A DNA stretch of 6,587 nt from an uncultured Rikenellaceae bacterium (lineage in GTDB: Bacteria; Bacteroidota; Bacteroidia; Bacteroidales; Rikenellaceae), in assembly GCA_910588925.1 (NCBI GenBank), contig CAJURV010000092.1, positions 1 to 6,587 on the forward strand. The letters are read 5' to 3'. The translations under genes and the position numbers were made by a program. This document shows, one piece after another, positions 1-6,350 of this stretch (positions are counted from its first letter, which is position 1; each line of letters opens with the position of its first letter). The notes beneath the pieces are model-generated. The model searched no databases. It was given only the letters and a program-made list of their open reading frames with translations, and had not been told where the DNA came from.

Positions 1-10
1 CCGTCATAGT

Positions 11-52
11 CCCGCCCCGCGACAGAATAATGTTGCGGGGCGGGGTTTTTTT
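11..52 (+). terminator. Intrinsic terminator of an upstream + strand gene
   Basis: A perfect 10-bp G/C arm pair (11-20 with 35-44) continues inward through a G-U pair and three Watson-Crick pairs (21-24 with 31-34). This closes a six-base loop at 25-30. A run of seven T follows at 46-52. The T-run is only on the + strand side, so it ends a + strand transcript whose gene lies left of the window. Confidence 0.9.
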
Positions 53-67
53 GTTTGAAGTGAAATT

Positions 68-207
68 GTGTTTGGCTGTCTTCGCTCGTGGCCGAACAAA
101 CGGAACGTGTTTGACTGCCCTTGCTTCGCTCGGAGCTTTTGCTTGTGCGGGTACGCCTTACGGCGTGTTTGAATTTGCTTGTTTATGACTCTTGCTTCGC
201 TTGGTGC
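68..207. repeat. Three imperfect intergenic repeat units
   Basis: Three segments share the order GTGTTTGR, then CTTCGCTYG, then GC. They lie at 68-92, 107-136 and 165-207. The second and third also share TGACT and CTTGCTTCGCT. The third unit carries about 13 extra bases in the middle. Related words recur further on, in reverse orientation at 291-303 and 570-580 and in a variant near 521-535. These look like eroded copies of a short non-coding repeat. Whether the family is dispersed in the genome cannot be told from this window. Confidence 0.5.
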
Positions 208-457
208 GGCATTTGTGGTTTGCGAGACGATGATTTTTTTGAGCTTGACGGTATGCGCATTAGCTGAACTTTTTCGCCCGGATGGTGGCACGAGCGTAGC
301 GAGGGCCATAGACAGGGATTCCTTATGAAAAGGTCTTTTTTGCGGGATGTGGACTGTTTGCGTGTGGTTGGAGTGATTTACAAGGGCCGGAGCCTGCGGG
401 GGACCGCTTAAGCGGACCATTCAAGAAAGTATTTTATATAAAGTAAGCGTGGAATAC

Positions 458-466
458 TGTGGATAA
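458..466 (-). promoter_or_regulatory. Single consensus DnaA box
   Basis: The + strand reads TGTGGATAA, the exact complement of the DnaA box TTATCCACA. It lies about 20 bases after an A/T-rich run (431-442). I see no second consensus box in the window. An isolated 9-mer match in 6.6 kb is expected by chance in roughly one window in twenty. The match itself is certain; a replication or regulatory role is inference. Confidence 0.3.
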
Positions 467-478
467 CCAACTGTGTAA

Positions 479-511
479 GCGGGCCTCCGTTGGGGGGAGG
501 CTTCGGCCCGC
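479..511. other. G/C-rich hairpin, not a terminator
   Basis: GCGGGCC at 479-485 pairs perfectly with GGCCCGC at 505-511. TCC (486-488) can pair inside with GGA (496-498), and CCTCC (484-488) has an alternative partner in GGAGG (496-500). No T-run follows on either strand, so it is not a typical intrinsic terminator. It could be a repeat end or part of an untranslated RNA; nothing decides between these. Confidence 0.4.
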
Positions 512-636
512 TCGGCCCCTACGCTACGCTTCGGGTCCGTCGAGTGGAAAGGGGGTGATGGCTCCTAGTGAAGCGAGGGGCTGAATAAGAGGGGAGTATT
601 TGATGTATCGAGTAAAGAGAGAGGGAAATATAAATA

Positions 637-698
637 CAAAACAAAAATTAAGCTATTATTTATACTGAACGCATATTAGTTTCAATATAAATAATAGC
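637..698 (-). terminator. A/T-rich intrinsic terminator of the Wzz-like gene
   Basis: A perfect 13-bp inverted repeat (652-664 with 686-698) continues after one mismatch into a further 4 bp (666-669 with 681-684). The loop is about 11 bases. Read on the - strand the hairpin is followed by a T-rich run (TTAATTTTTGTTTTG, 650 down to 636). It begins 25 bases after the stop codon of the - strand gene at 724, so it very likely ends that transcript. The stem is A/T rich and weaker than the other two terminators in the window. Confidence 0.75.
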
Positions 699-723
699 CA
701 ATCCTAATAACAATTACCGATAA

Positions 724-1827
724 TTATTCAGCGTCTTTATTCTCAGTGTTATTTTTATCGTTATTCAGGAAGATATCCTTAAATAATACTATTCCGGAGG
801 CCGCTAAGAATCCGAGGAATGTTAGCGCGACGGTAATAAGTGTCTTTTTGGGCGACGCTGCCATCAAAGGCACTTGAGCCGGTTCTATAATGGTGGCTAT
901 AGGGGTGTCTTCCTGTAGTTTAAATCGCAATAACGACACTTGTTGGGCTGTCTGTTTGTATATATCGTATTTCAGGTCGCGTTCGTTCTTCAATCTTTCT
1001 ATGCGGCTCTTGAGTCCTTCGGAGAGAATGTTGCGGTTTCTGTCTACGGCTAAGCTCAATTCGTCTTCGGCTTTGTTGTATTCGGCCCGGGCGTCTTCGT
1101 ATAGCTTTATATTGCAATCGAGGTCTTGTTTGACTTTGTTTGTCTTGTATTCGGTCATGTATCGTTGTAGCTTGACGAGCAAAGAGTCGGCCACCACCGC
1201 CGATACGAGCGGGTCTTGCATTTCGGCCGTAAGTGTGTATAGCCCTGAGGTCTTGTCTTTGGAGGCAGAAAGCCTTTTGTTCAAAGAGAAGACGAAGGCC
1301 TTTTGTTTAGCCGTTATATTGAACAGGTCGATAGTGTCCCTGTCGGAGTTGTCCGGGGTACCTTTTATAAGCTTGATTATCTTTCCGGGAGCACTTAATA
1401 TATGGCTCCACCATGCCATTTTCTGTTCGTTTTCGAGATATTCCGACAACGTATATGTATGCGGATCTTTTCCCGATGTGGTGACGGGCATATTGTAGAA
1501 CTCCATCAGAAAAGGGGTGCTCTCTATGATCTGCGGATATATGTCGTCGGTGATGCCCATGTCGCTCGCTGTGCCGAGGTTGATACCTGCCAATGAGGCT
1601 AAACCGGCCATGCTTCCCATGTTGTTCTTGGAGTCGGAGGTCTCCGGGGTCATGAGTATGGATGTCGTGTACTCCTTTGGGATGGAAAACGAGATTATTA
1701 CGCCTGCAATGAATCCGTATATCGAGTATCTTATTATTAATCTGCGTTTAGACCATAGTTTGCGACCGAGTTCCAGTAGGTCTATCTCTTGCTCGTTGTT
1801 ATTCGAATATACTTTCTCTTTATCCAT
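724..1827 (-). CDS. Wzz-like polysaccharide chain-length determinant protein
   Basis: This is a 367-residue inner-membrane protein of the polysaccharide co-polymerase (Wzz/FepE/Etk) type. That family sets the length of O-antigen or capsule chains made by the Wzy pathway. The layout is typical: a short cytoplasmic N-terminus (1-30), a first membrane helix at about 31-50, a long periplasmic part with a Gly/Ala-rich GLASLAGINLG stretch near 75-85, a charged coiled-coil-like region at about 225-305, a Pro-bearing segment before the membrane (EPAQVPLMAASPKK, 315-328) and a second helix at about 329-349. The C-terminal tail is short, with no fused tyrosine-kinase domain. I chose the ATG at 1827 because the family start (charged, then IDLLELGRKLW) begins there and the predicted promoter lies upstream of it. 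The frame stays open to 2100, but that extension would cover the promoter and the divergent helicase start. The gene appears monocistronic, with its own promoter and terminator and no polysaccharide genes in view. Family call is firm; the polymer it controls is unknown. Confidence 0.88.
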   Translation of the reverse strand: MDKEKVYSNNNEQEIDLLELGRKLWSKRRLIIRYSIYGFIAGVIISFSIPKEYTTSILMTPETSDSKNNMGSMAGLASLAGINLGTASDMGITDDIYPQIIESTPFLMEFYNMPVTTSGKDPHTYTLSEYLENEQKMAWWSHILSAPGKIIKLIKGTPDNSDRDTIDLFNITAKQKAFVFSLNKRLSASKDKTSGLYTLTAEMQDPLVSAVVADSLLVKLQRYMTEYKTNKVKQDLDCNIKLYEDARAEYNKAEDELSLAVDRNRNILSEGLKSRIERLKNERDLKYDIYKQTAQQVSLLRFKLQEDTPIATIIEPAQVPLMAASPKKTLITVALTFLGFLAASGIVLFKDIFLNNDKNNTENKDAE

Positions 1828-1910
1828 ATTATAAGTCGGTGGTTCAGGTTTCGGGTTGTTTATCGGACCTCTCAAGACAAGAGAACCGACATCGAAATTC
1901 TTTATAGAGG

Positions 1911-1941
1911 CAAAGTTAACTCTTGCTGCCGATAAAACAAA
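1911..1941 (-). promoter_or_regulatory. Bacteroidetes-type promoter of the Wzz-like gene
   Basis: On the - strand, TTTG (1941 to 1938) is followed after 19 bp by TAACTTTG (1918 to 1911). This matches the Bacteroidetes -33/-7 consensus TTTG and TAnnTTTG. Transcription would start near 1905, giving a leader of roughly 78 bases before the ATG at 1827. Confidence 0.65.
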
Positions 1942-1956
1942 ATAATGATGCCATAT

Positions 1957-1987
1957 TTTGCGAAGCCGATAATTTGGCCTACCTTTG
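1957..1987 (+). promoter_or_regulatory. Bacteroidetes-type promoter of the DEAD-box helicase gene
   Basis: TTTG (1957-1960) is followed after 19 bp by TACCTTTG (1980-1987), an exact match to TAnnTTTG. Transcription would start near 1994, about 15 bases before the ATG at 2009. This makes an upstream TTG start at 1985 impossible, since that codon lies inside the -7 box. The leader has no Shine-Dalgarno sequence, as is common in this phylum. Confidence 0.7.
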
Positions 1988-2008
1988 ACAGATATACCAA
2001 AATATTTG

Positions 2009-3736
2009 ATGACAGAATTAGATGATTTCAGGTCTTTGGGTCTCTGTGAAGAGACTTTGGAGTCCATCCGTACAAAGGGGTTCGAGACCCCCTCTCCCAT
2101 TCAACGATTGACAATCCCCGTTTTACTCGAAGATAGGAACGATATAATAGGACAGGCTCAAACCGGTACAGGCAAGACGGCCGCTTACTCGTTGCCCGTT
2201 TTGGAACATGTTACCCCGTCGGCCGGTTTCGTACAGGCTTTGGTGTTGGTGCCCACGCGCGAACTGGCTTTACAGGTTACCGACGAGATGTCGTCCTTTA
2301 AGCGCGGCTCTACGGTAGTGTCGGCCATATACGGCGGGGCATCCATAGGAGAACAGCTTCGCAGGCTTAAAAAGGGGGTCGACATAGTGGTCGGTACCCC
2401 GGGGCGTATTCTCGACCACTTGAACCGCGGTACGCTCGACCTTTCCAAATTGCGTTACCTTATACTCGACGAGGCGGACCAGATGCTCGATCTCGGTTTC
2501 ATAGACGATGTGGACCGTATAATATCCTATGCCGACGAGAACCGCCGTCTGCTGCTTTTCTCTGCCACGATGCCCGGGCGCATATCGCAGTTGGCGGAGA
2601 AATATATGCGGGATGTCAAGCACCTTAAAGTTGAGTCGGCGACCGTTACTGCAGATCTTACGGACCAGATATATTTCGAGGTGCGGGAAAGCGACAAGTT
2701 CGACGCACTTACCCGTATCATTGATGTTGAACCCGATTTCTACGCCATAGTATTTTGTCGTACCAAAGTGATGGTCGACGAGTTGGTGGGGCGTCTGCTC
2801 GAGCGAGGATATGCCGCAGACGGTTTGCACGGCGATGTGTCGCAGGCCCAGCGCGAGAAGATATTGCACAAATTCAAGAAGAAATACACGAACATAATGG
2901 TGGCTACCGATGTGGCGGCCCGCGGTATAGATGTGAGCAACCTTACCCATGTGATCAACTATTCGTTGCCGCAGGACTCCGAGTCGTACGTTCACCGTAT
3001 AGGGCGTACCGGCAGGGCCGGAAATCAAGGGACTGCCATCACTTTCATATCGCATGCCGAATATCGTCAGTTCGTATCTATGCGCAAGGCCGTGGGCGGC
3101 GATATCCGCAAGGAGGAGATACCGAGCGTGCAGGATGTGATCGCACTGAAAAAGCGCAATATCATAGAGGAGCTTGCCGAGGCGGCCGAGGAGGGCATAT
3201 TCGACGGTTACGACGACATGACCGACGAGATATTGCTCCGATACGATCCCCGTACCGCTGTGTCGGCCTTGCTTAAGATGGCGTTCAAGAACGATCTGGA
3301 CAGTAACCGTTATCCTGAAATACGTACCTTCTCCGTCGACCGTAAGGGAACGGCGCGTCTGTTCATCGCGGTGGGGCGTAAAGACGGTTTCACGGCCCGT
3401 AGCATAGTCGATATGATACAGAAAGAGAGCGGATTGCCCAACGCCCGAATAAACGACGTCAAAATAATGGACGAATTCTCTTTCGTTACCATCCCTTTCT
3501 CGGAGGCGGAAAATGTGACGCGCGCGCTCAATAAACTGAGCGAGGGCGATCGTCCTTTGGCGGAGATCTCGCAGAAAGGCGGCAAGAAGGGTAAGAAACC
3601 GGAGGAGCGTGAGCACAAAGAGTATCGTAAGAAAGATACCGCCGGTCGCGGGAAAGGTAAGAGATCGTCCAAGCCGCATAAGGACAAATATAACGACAGG
3701 CCCGAACGCAAGTCGGGCAGACGATATAAGCTGTAA
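2009..3736 (+). CDS. deaD: DEAD-box ATP-dependent RNA helicase (DeaD/CshA type) with DbpA RNA-binding domain
   Basis: This 575-residue cytoplasmic protein uses ATP to unwind or remodel RNA. Relatives act in ribosome assembly, mRNA decay and cold adaptation. All core motifs are intact: Q motif GFETPSPIQ (24-32), motif I AQTGTGKT (50-57), Ia PTRELALQ (82-89), Ib TPGR (130-133), II DEAD (154-157), III SAT (185-187), IV around IVFCRTK (247-253), V ATDVAARGID (299-308) and VI HRIGRTGRAG (329-338). Residues about 437-508 match the DbpA-type RNA-binding fold (RLFIAVGRKDG ... INDVKI ... FSFVTIPF). The last 53 residues are a disordered tail with 23 Lys or Arg, which likely adds non-specific RNA affinity. 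The start is the ATG at 2009, because the only longer option (TTG at 1985) sits inside the promoter. The gene is divergent from the Wzz-like gene. No terminator is visible after the stop codon. The family call is very firm; the exact symbol (deaD versus cshA) is less so. Confidence 0.95.
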   Translation: MTELDDFRSLGLCEETLESIRTKGFETPSPIQRLTIPVLLEDRNDIIGQAQTGTGKTAAYSLPVLEHVTPSAGFVQALVLVPTRELALQVTDEMSSFKRGSTVVSAIYGGASIGEQLRRLKKGVDIVVGTPGRILDHLNRGTLDLSKLRYLILDEADQMLDLGFIDDVDRIISYADENRRLLLFSATMPGRISQLAEKYMRDVKHLKVESATVTADLTDQIYFEVRESDKFDALTRIIDVEPDFYAIVFCRTKVMVDELVGRLLERGYAADGLHGDVSQAQREKILHKFKKKYTNIMVATDVAARGIDVSNLTHVINYSLPQDSESYVHRIGRTGRAGNQGTAITFISHAEYRQFVSMRKAVGGDIRKEEIPSVQDVIALKKRNIIEELAEAAEEGIFDGYDDMTDEILLRYDPRTAVSALLKMAFKNDLDSNRYPEIRTFSVDRKGTARLFIAVGRKDGFTARSIVDMIQKESGLPNARINDVKIMDEFSFVTIPFSEAENVTRALNKLSEGDRPLAEISQKGGKKGKKPEEREHKEYRKKDTAGRGKGKRSSKPHKDKYNDRPERKSGRRYKL

Positions 3737-3760
3737 TTTCGGGGGCACATTATATATAAG

Positions 3761-3937
3761 TTATTTTGTTACCGATGTGTCAAGCGTCGGAATGTCGGAG
3801 CTTACCGGGATCTTGATAGGGATATGGGCTTTCAGGTCTCGGTGAGCCGCATCTGATAGTGTCTGGAATAGGCCTGATTTACTATTGAACCTTTTGGAGT
3901 AGTCTTTCGTGTCATCTTGCATCTGACAAACTGTCAT
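3761..3937 (-). CDS. Possible small protein of 58 residues, unknown function
   Basis: An ATG at 3937 opens a 58-codon frame that ends in TAA at 3763-3761; a TGA blocks longer starts and a second Met lies at codon 6. I do not recognise the product. It is soluble-looking, with an acidic-basic N-terminal half (QDDTKDYSKRF), a short SDAAHRDLKAH stretch and a Pro/Ile-rich end (IPIKIPVSSDIP). It has no signal peptide or membrane segment. Codon-position G+C, counted by hand, is about 47, 40 and 52 percent at positions 1, 2 and 3. That is weakly coding-like but far from decisive at this length. It would be convergent with the helicase (24 bases between stops) and divergent from groES. No - strand promoter of the TAnnTTTG type was found upstream. 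It could equally be a chance frame or the remnant of a lost gene. Confidence 0.25.
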   Translation of the reverse strand: MTVCQMQDDTKDYSKRFNSKSGLFQTLSDAAHRDLKAHIPIKIPVSSDIPTLDTSVTK

Positions 3938-3970
3938 GGTATAGTGTCAAATAGTGTACTAATTGTCACT
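3924..3970. promoter_or_regulatory. Repeat cluster upstream of groES, candidate operator
   Basis: TGACA and TGTCA form an inverted repeat around AAC (3924-3936). ATAGTGT then occurs twice exactly 10 bp apart (3941-3947 and 3951-3957), with a third copy at 3856-3862. The second copy overlaps TAGT-GT-ACTA (3952-3961), a near-palindrome. AGTG (3943-3946) is mirrored by CACT (3967-3970). One helical turn between copies is what a dimeric or cooperative regulator could use. The repeats are seen; binding and control of groESL are inference. Confidence 0.3.
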
Positions 3971-4050
3971 GTTTCGGCTTTGGCATAGAACGTGATGAAT
4001 AAAAGGCGTCTTTCCGAAAAAGATATGTTTAATCAATAAAAATAATTGTC

Positions 4051-4320
4051 ATGAACCTTAAACCGTTAGCAGACAGAGTAGTTATCGAACCGAAACCTGC
4101 CGAAACAAAGACCGCCGGCGGGCTTATCATTCCCGACAATGCCAAGGAGAAACCCCTCGAAGGCGTGGTAGTGGCCGTAGGTCCCGGCACCACCGAGGTT
4201 AAGATGGAGGTGAAGAACGGCGATACGGTCCTTTACGGCAAATATGCAGGTACCGAGATAACCGTGGACGGCAAGGAGTATCTGATTATGCGTCAGAACG
4301 ATATTCTCGCCATAATCTAA
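4051..4320 (+). CDS. groES: Co-chaperonin GroES (Hsp10)
   Basis: At 89 residues this is slightly shorter than the 97-residue E. coli protein. GroES forms the seven-subunit lid that caps the GroEL cylinder in the ATP-bound state and encloses the folding client in the cytoplasm. The N-terminus LKPLADRVVIEP is the family signature. The mobile loop spans about residues 16-33, with the GroEL-binding hydrophobic triad in GGLIIPD (23-29). VAVGPG (41-46), NGDTVLYGKYAGTEI (56-70) and a C-terminal YLIMRQNDILAII complete the beta-barrel. The ATG at 4051 is the natural start; its leader is A/T rich without a Shine-Dalgarno site. It is 40 bases upstream of groEL, with no terminator between them, so the two are surely co-transcribed. 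Confidence 0.97.
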   Translation: MNLKPLADRVVIEPKPAETKTAGGLIIPDNAKEKPLEGVVVAVGPGTTEVKMEVKNGDTVLYGKYAGTEITVDGKEYLIMRQNDILAII

Positions 4321-4360
4321 TGAGTTTTAAGAATTTGAATTAGGATAAAATAACAGAACA

Positions 4361-5995
4361 ATGGCAAAAGATATTAAATTCAATGTCGAAGCTCGCGAAG
4401 AGCTCAAAAAAGGCGTCGACTCGTTGGCTAACGCCGTTAAGGTAACTCTTGGTCCCAAGGGGCGCAATGTGGTTATAGACAAGAAGTTCGGCGGTCCGCA
4501 GGTTACTAAGGACGGTGTTACCGTAGCTAAGGAGATAGAGCTAGACGAGCCGTTTGCAAACATAGGCGCCCAGATGGTAAAAGAGGTCGCTTCCAAGACG
4601 GCCGACAATGCCGGTGACGGTACCACTACCGCTACCGTTCTGGCCCAGTCTATCATAGGCGTGGGTATAAAGAACGTTACCGCAGGCGCCAATCCTATGG
4701 ACCTCAAACGCGGTATAGATAAGGCCGTAGAGGCGGTTGTAAAATCGCTTCACGATCAGAGCCAGTCTGTCGGTAACGACATAAGCAAGATAGAGCAGGT
4801 GGCTACCGTATCGGCCAATAACGACAGCTTCATAGGTAAGCTCATCGCCGAAGCTATGGGCAAGGTAAACAAAGAGGGTGTCATTACCGTAGAGGAGGCC
4901 AAAGGCACTGATACCCATGTGTCTGTGGTAGAGGGTATGCAGTTCGACCGCGGTTATCTCTCTCCCTATTTCATCACCGATCCCGACAAGATGGAGGTAT
5001 CGCTCGAAAAGCCTTACATACTCATCACCGACAAGAAGATCTCGACTATGAAAGAGCTTCTTCCCGTTCTCGAACCGGTGGCACAGTCGGGACGCGCTAT
5101 GCTCATCATCTCGGAAGATATAGAGGGTGAAGCGCTTACTACGCTTGTAGTCAATAAATTGCGTGGCACGCTCAAAGTGGCGGCAGTCAAGGCTCCCGGT
5201 TTCGGCGATCGTCGCAAGGAGATGCTTCAGGATATCGCCATCCTCACCGGCGGTACCGTCATCTCGGAAGAGACCGGTTTGTCTTTGGCGCAGGCTACCA
5301 TAGATATGCTCGGTAGCGCCGACAAGGTGACCCTTAACAAGGAGAACACCACCATTGTGGACGGTGCCGGTAAGAAAGAGGATATAGATGCCCGCATCAA
5401 ACAGATACGCGAGCTCATCGAAAACACCACATCGGACTACGACCGCGAAAAACTGCAGGAACGTCTTGCCAAATTGGCCGGTGGTGTGGCTGTGCTCTAT
5501 GTGGGCGCCGCTACCGAGGTAGAGATGAAAGAGAAGAAAGACCGTGTGGACGACGCTTTGGCCGCGACCCGTGCCGCTGTCGAAGAGGGCATCGTTCCGG
5601 GCGGCGGTGTGGCATACATACGTGCCGCAGAAGCACTCGAATCGCTCAAGGGCGATAACGATGACGAAACCACCGGTATACATATCATCAAACGCGCTAT
5701 AGAGGAGCCTCTCCGTCAGATCGTAGCCAATGCAGGCGGCGAAGGTTCGGTAGTGGTTCAGAAGGTGCGCGAAGGTAAAGGCGATTTCGGTTACAACGCC
5801 CGCAACGATGTTTATGAAAACATGTTCGCGGCCGGCATCATCGACCCCACCAAGGTGTCTCGCGTGGCTCTCGAAAACGCCGCATCGGTGGCATCCATGT
5901 TCCTTACCACCGAATGTGTCCTCGTAGAGAAGAAAGAGGAGAATCCCGCTCCCATGGGCGCTCCAGGAATGGGTGGCATGGGCGGCATGATGTAA
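4361..5995 (+). CDS. groEL: Chaperonin GroEL (Hsp60)
   Basis: This is a full-length 544-residue chaperonin subunit; fourteen form the double ring that folds proteins with ATP and GroES. The equatorial ATP site is intact: TLGPKGRNVV (29-38), GDGTTTAT (85-92) with Asp86, and the catalytic Asp398 in RVDDALAATR. The family signature AAVEEGIVPGGG is at 405-416. The apical substrate- and GroES-binding residues are all present: Tyr199, Tyr203, Phe204, Leu234, Leu237, Leu259, Val263 and Val264. The tail ends in the usual Gly/Met-rich run (GMGGMGGMM), which lines the cavity floor. No residue looks aberrant, so this is the housekeeping copy rather than a diverged paralog. A weak AGGA lies 15 bases before the ATG. 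It is the second gene of the groES-groEL operon and is closed by a strong terminator. Confidence 0.98.
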   Translation: MAKDIKFNVEAREELKKGVDSLANAVKVTLGPKGRNVVIDKKFGGPQVTKDGVTVAKEIELDEPFANIGAQMVKEVASKTADNAGDGTTTATVLAQSIIGVGIKNVTAGANPMDLKRGIDKAVEAVVKSLHDQSQSVGNDISKIEQVATVSANNDSFIGKLIAEAMGKVNKEGVITVEEAKGTDTHVSVVEGMQFDRGYLSPYFITDPDKMEVSLEKPYILITDKKISTMKELLPVLEPVAQSGRAMLIISEDIEGEALTTLVVNKLRGTLKVAAVKAPGFGDRRKEMLQDIAILTGGTVISEETGLSLAQATIDMLGSADKVTLNKENTTIVDGAGKKEDIDARIKQIRELIENTTSDYDREKLQERLAKLAGGVAVLYVGAATEVEMKEKKDRVDDALAATRAAVEEGIVPGGGVAYIRAAEALESLKGDNDDETTGIHIIKRAIEEPLRQIVANAGGEGSVVVQKVREGKGDFGYNARNDVYENMFAAGIIDPTKVSRVALENAASVASMFLTTECVLVEKKEENPAPMGAPGMGGMGGMM

Positions 5996-6020
5996 TGCTC
6001 CTGTAAAATATCTTTATCAA

Positions 6021-6058
6021 GACAGTCCGATGACTTGACTCATCGGGCTGTCTTTTTT
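6021..6058 (+). terminator. Intrinsic terminator of the groES-groEL operon
   Basis: A 13-bp stem with a single G-U pair (6021-6033 with 6040-6052) closes a six-base loop (CTTGAC). It runs straight into six T at 6053-6058. It starts 25 bases after the groEL stop codon. Confidence 0.93.
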
Positions 6059-6295
6059 ATTGCTCGTATAGTTGTGTCGTAGTGCCGGCGCAGTCGTCGG
6101 GTGCGGTTCTTTGGGGTTGATAACGGTATCCTCGGCTCTTTGTCTGTTTCAGAGGGGGCGTTTTTATGGATAGTAGTGTAGGTGTGTCGTTTCCGACGTG
6201 TTTTTTTGTCGTGTATGTAAAGCAGTGGTATGTAGGCCGATATGCGGGCGCGTGTATCGTGGCGATTAAAATTTGTCGGAAATGTTCGCGAAATA
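6059..6295. other. Intergenic stretch between groEL and the tRNA operon, nothing recognised
   Basis: I see no gene here. The frames that stay open on the - strand have shadow-like composition (many Thr, Arg, His and Lys) and overlap the groEL terminator or the tRNA promoter. The only structure is a weak GTCG/CGAC stem (6186-6189 with 6194-6197) a few bases before seven T (6201-6207), too short to call a terminator. Confidence 0.55.
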
Positions 6296-6327
6296 TTTGG
6301 AGGATAACTAAATTGTACATATATTTG
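6296..6327 (+). promoter_or_regulatory. Bacteroidetes-type promoter of the tRNA operon
   Basis: TTTG (6296-6299) and TATATTTG (6320-6327) are exact matches to the -33 and -7 consensus, with a 20-bp spacer. Transcription would begin near 6334, about 17 bases before tRNA-Thr. This is the cleanest promoter in the window for position relative to its gene. Confidence 0.75.
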
Positions 6328-6350
6328 CACCACGAAAATAAGAGAGCAAT

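Larger units (their letters stand above)
53..651. other. Convergent intergenic region without a convincing gene
   Basis: About 600 bases lie between the terminator of an outside + strand gene and the terminator of the - strand Wzz-like gene. I see no open frame with believable protein content. The one long - strand frame (420 down to 4) runs through the terminator at 11-52, is rich in Arg, Lys, Gln, Pro and Thr, and shows no domain. The region holds imperfect repeats (68-207), short words related to CTTCGCTCG on both strands, a 12-base palindrome at 404-415 (CCGCTTAAGCGG), a small stem at 153-166, a G/C-rich hairpin at 479-511 and a consensus DnaA box at 458-466. Positions 600-720 become strongly A/T rich. 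No promoter match was found that would point to a transcribed RNA here. Confidence 0.6.
3737..4050. other. Intergenic region between the helicase gene and groES
   Basis: This 314-base stretch holds a possible 58-residue - strand ORF (3761-3937) and a cluster of short repeats (3924-3970). I found no T-tailed hairpin for the helicase transcript. No full TAnnTTTG/TTTG promoter stands in front of groES. The nearest -7-like word is TATGTTTA at 4024-4031, one base off the consensus and with no TTTG at the right distance. The CIRCE operator (TTAGCACTC, nine bases, GAGTGCTAA) is absent. How groES is started and regulated is therefore not shown by recognisable elements. Confidence 0.6.

Noticed and set aside
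4..420. 138-codon open frame on the - strand
   Set aside because: It runs through a strong + strand terminator (11-52) and the imperfect repeats, has a low-information basic composition and no recognisable domain or promoter. It is most likely an open frame by chance in repeat-like DNA.
1985..2008. TTG start giving eight extra residues on the helicase
   Set aside because: The codon lies within the -7 box (1980-1987), upstream of the predicted transcription start. The ATG at 2009 leads directly into the conserved helicase N-terminus.
1828..2100. 91-residue N-terminal extension of the Wzz-like protein
   Set aside because: It would place the start inside the divergent helicase gene and translate across the gene's own predicted promoter. 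Family-like sequence begins only at the Met encoded at 1827.
3700..3718. 6-bp hairpin (GCCCGA/TCGGGC) at the 3' end of the helicase gene
   Set aside because: It lies inside the coding sequence for the basic tail and no T-run follows, so it is not a terminator.
2270..3748. 492-codon open frame antisense to the helicase gene
   Set aside because: The + strand frame carries every DEAD-box motif in order. The antisense frame shows no domain and is a shadow of coding sequence on the other strand.
3737..4050. CIRCE heat-shock operator in front of groES
   Set aside because: Neither TTAGCACTC nor GAGTGCTAA, or a close variant, is present.
4541..5683. 380-codon open frame antisense to groEL
   Set aside because: It lies wholly inside a fully conserved groEL and has no family features. 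Long antisense frames over groEL are a common artefact.
6183..6207. Weak stem followed by seven T, possible terminator
   Set aside because: Only four Watson-Crick pairs form and no gene or promoter upstream would need it; the groEL operon already ends at 6058.
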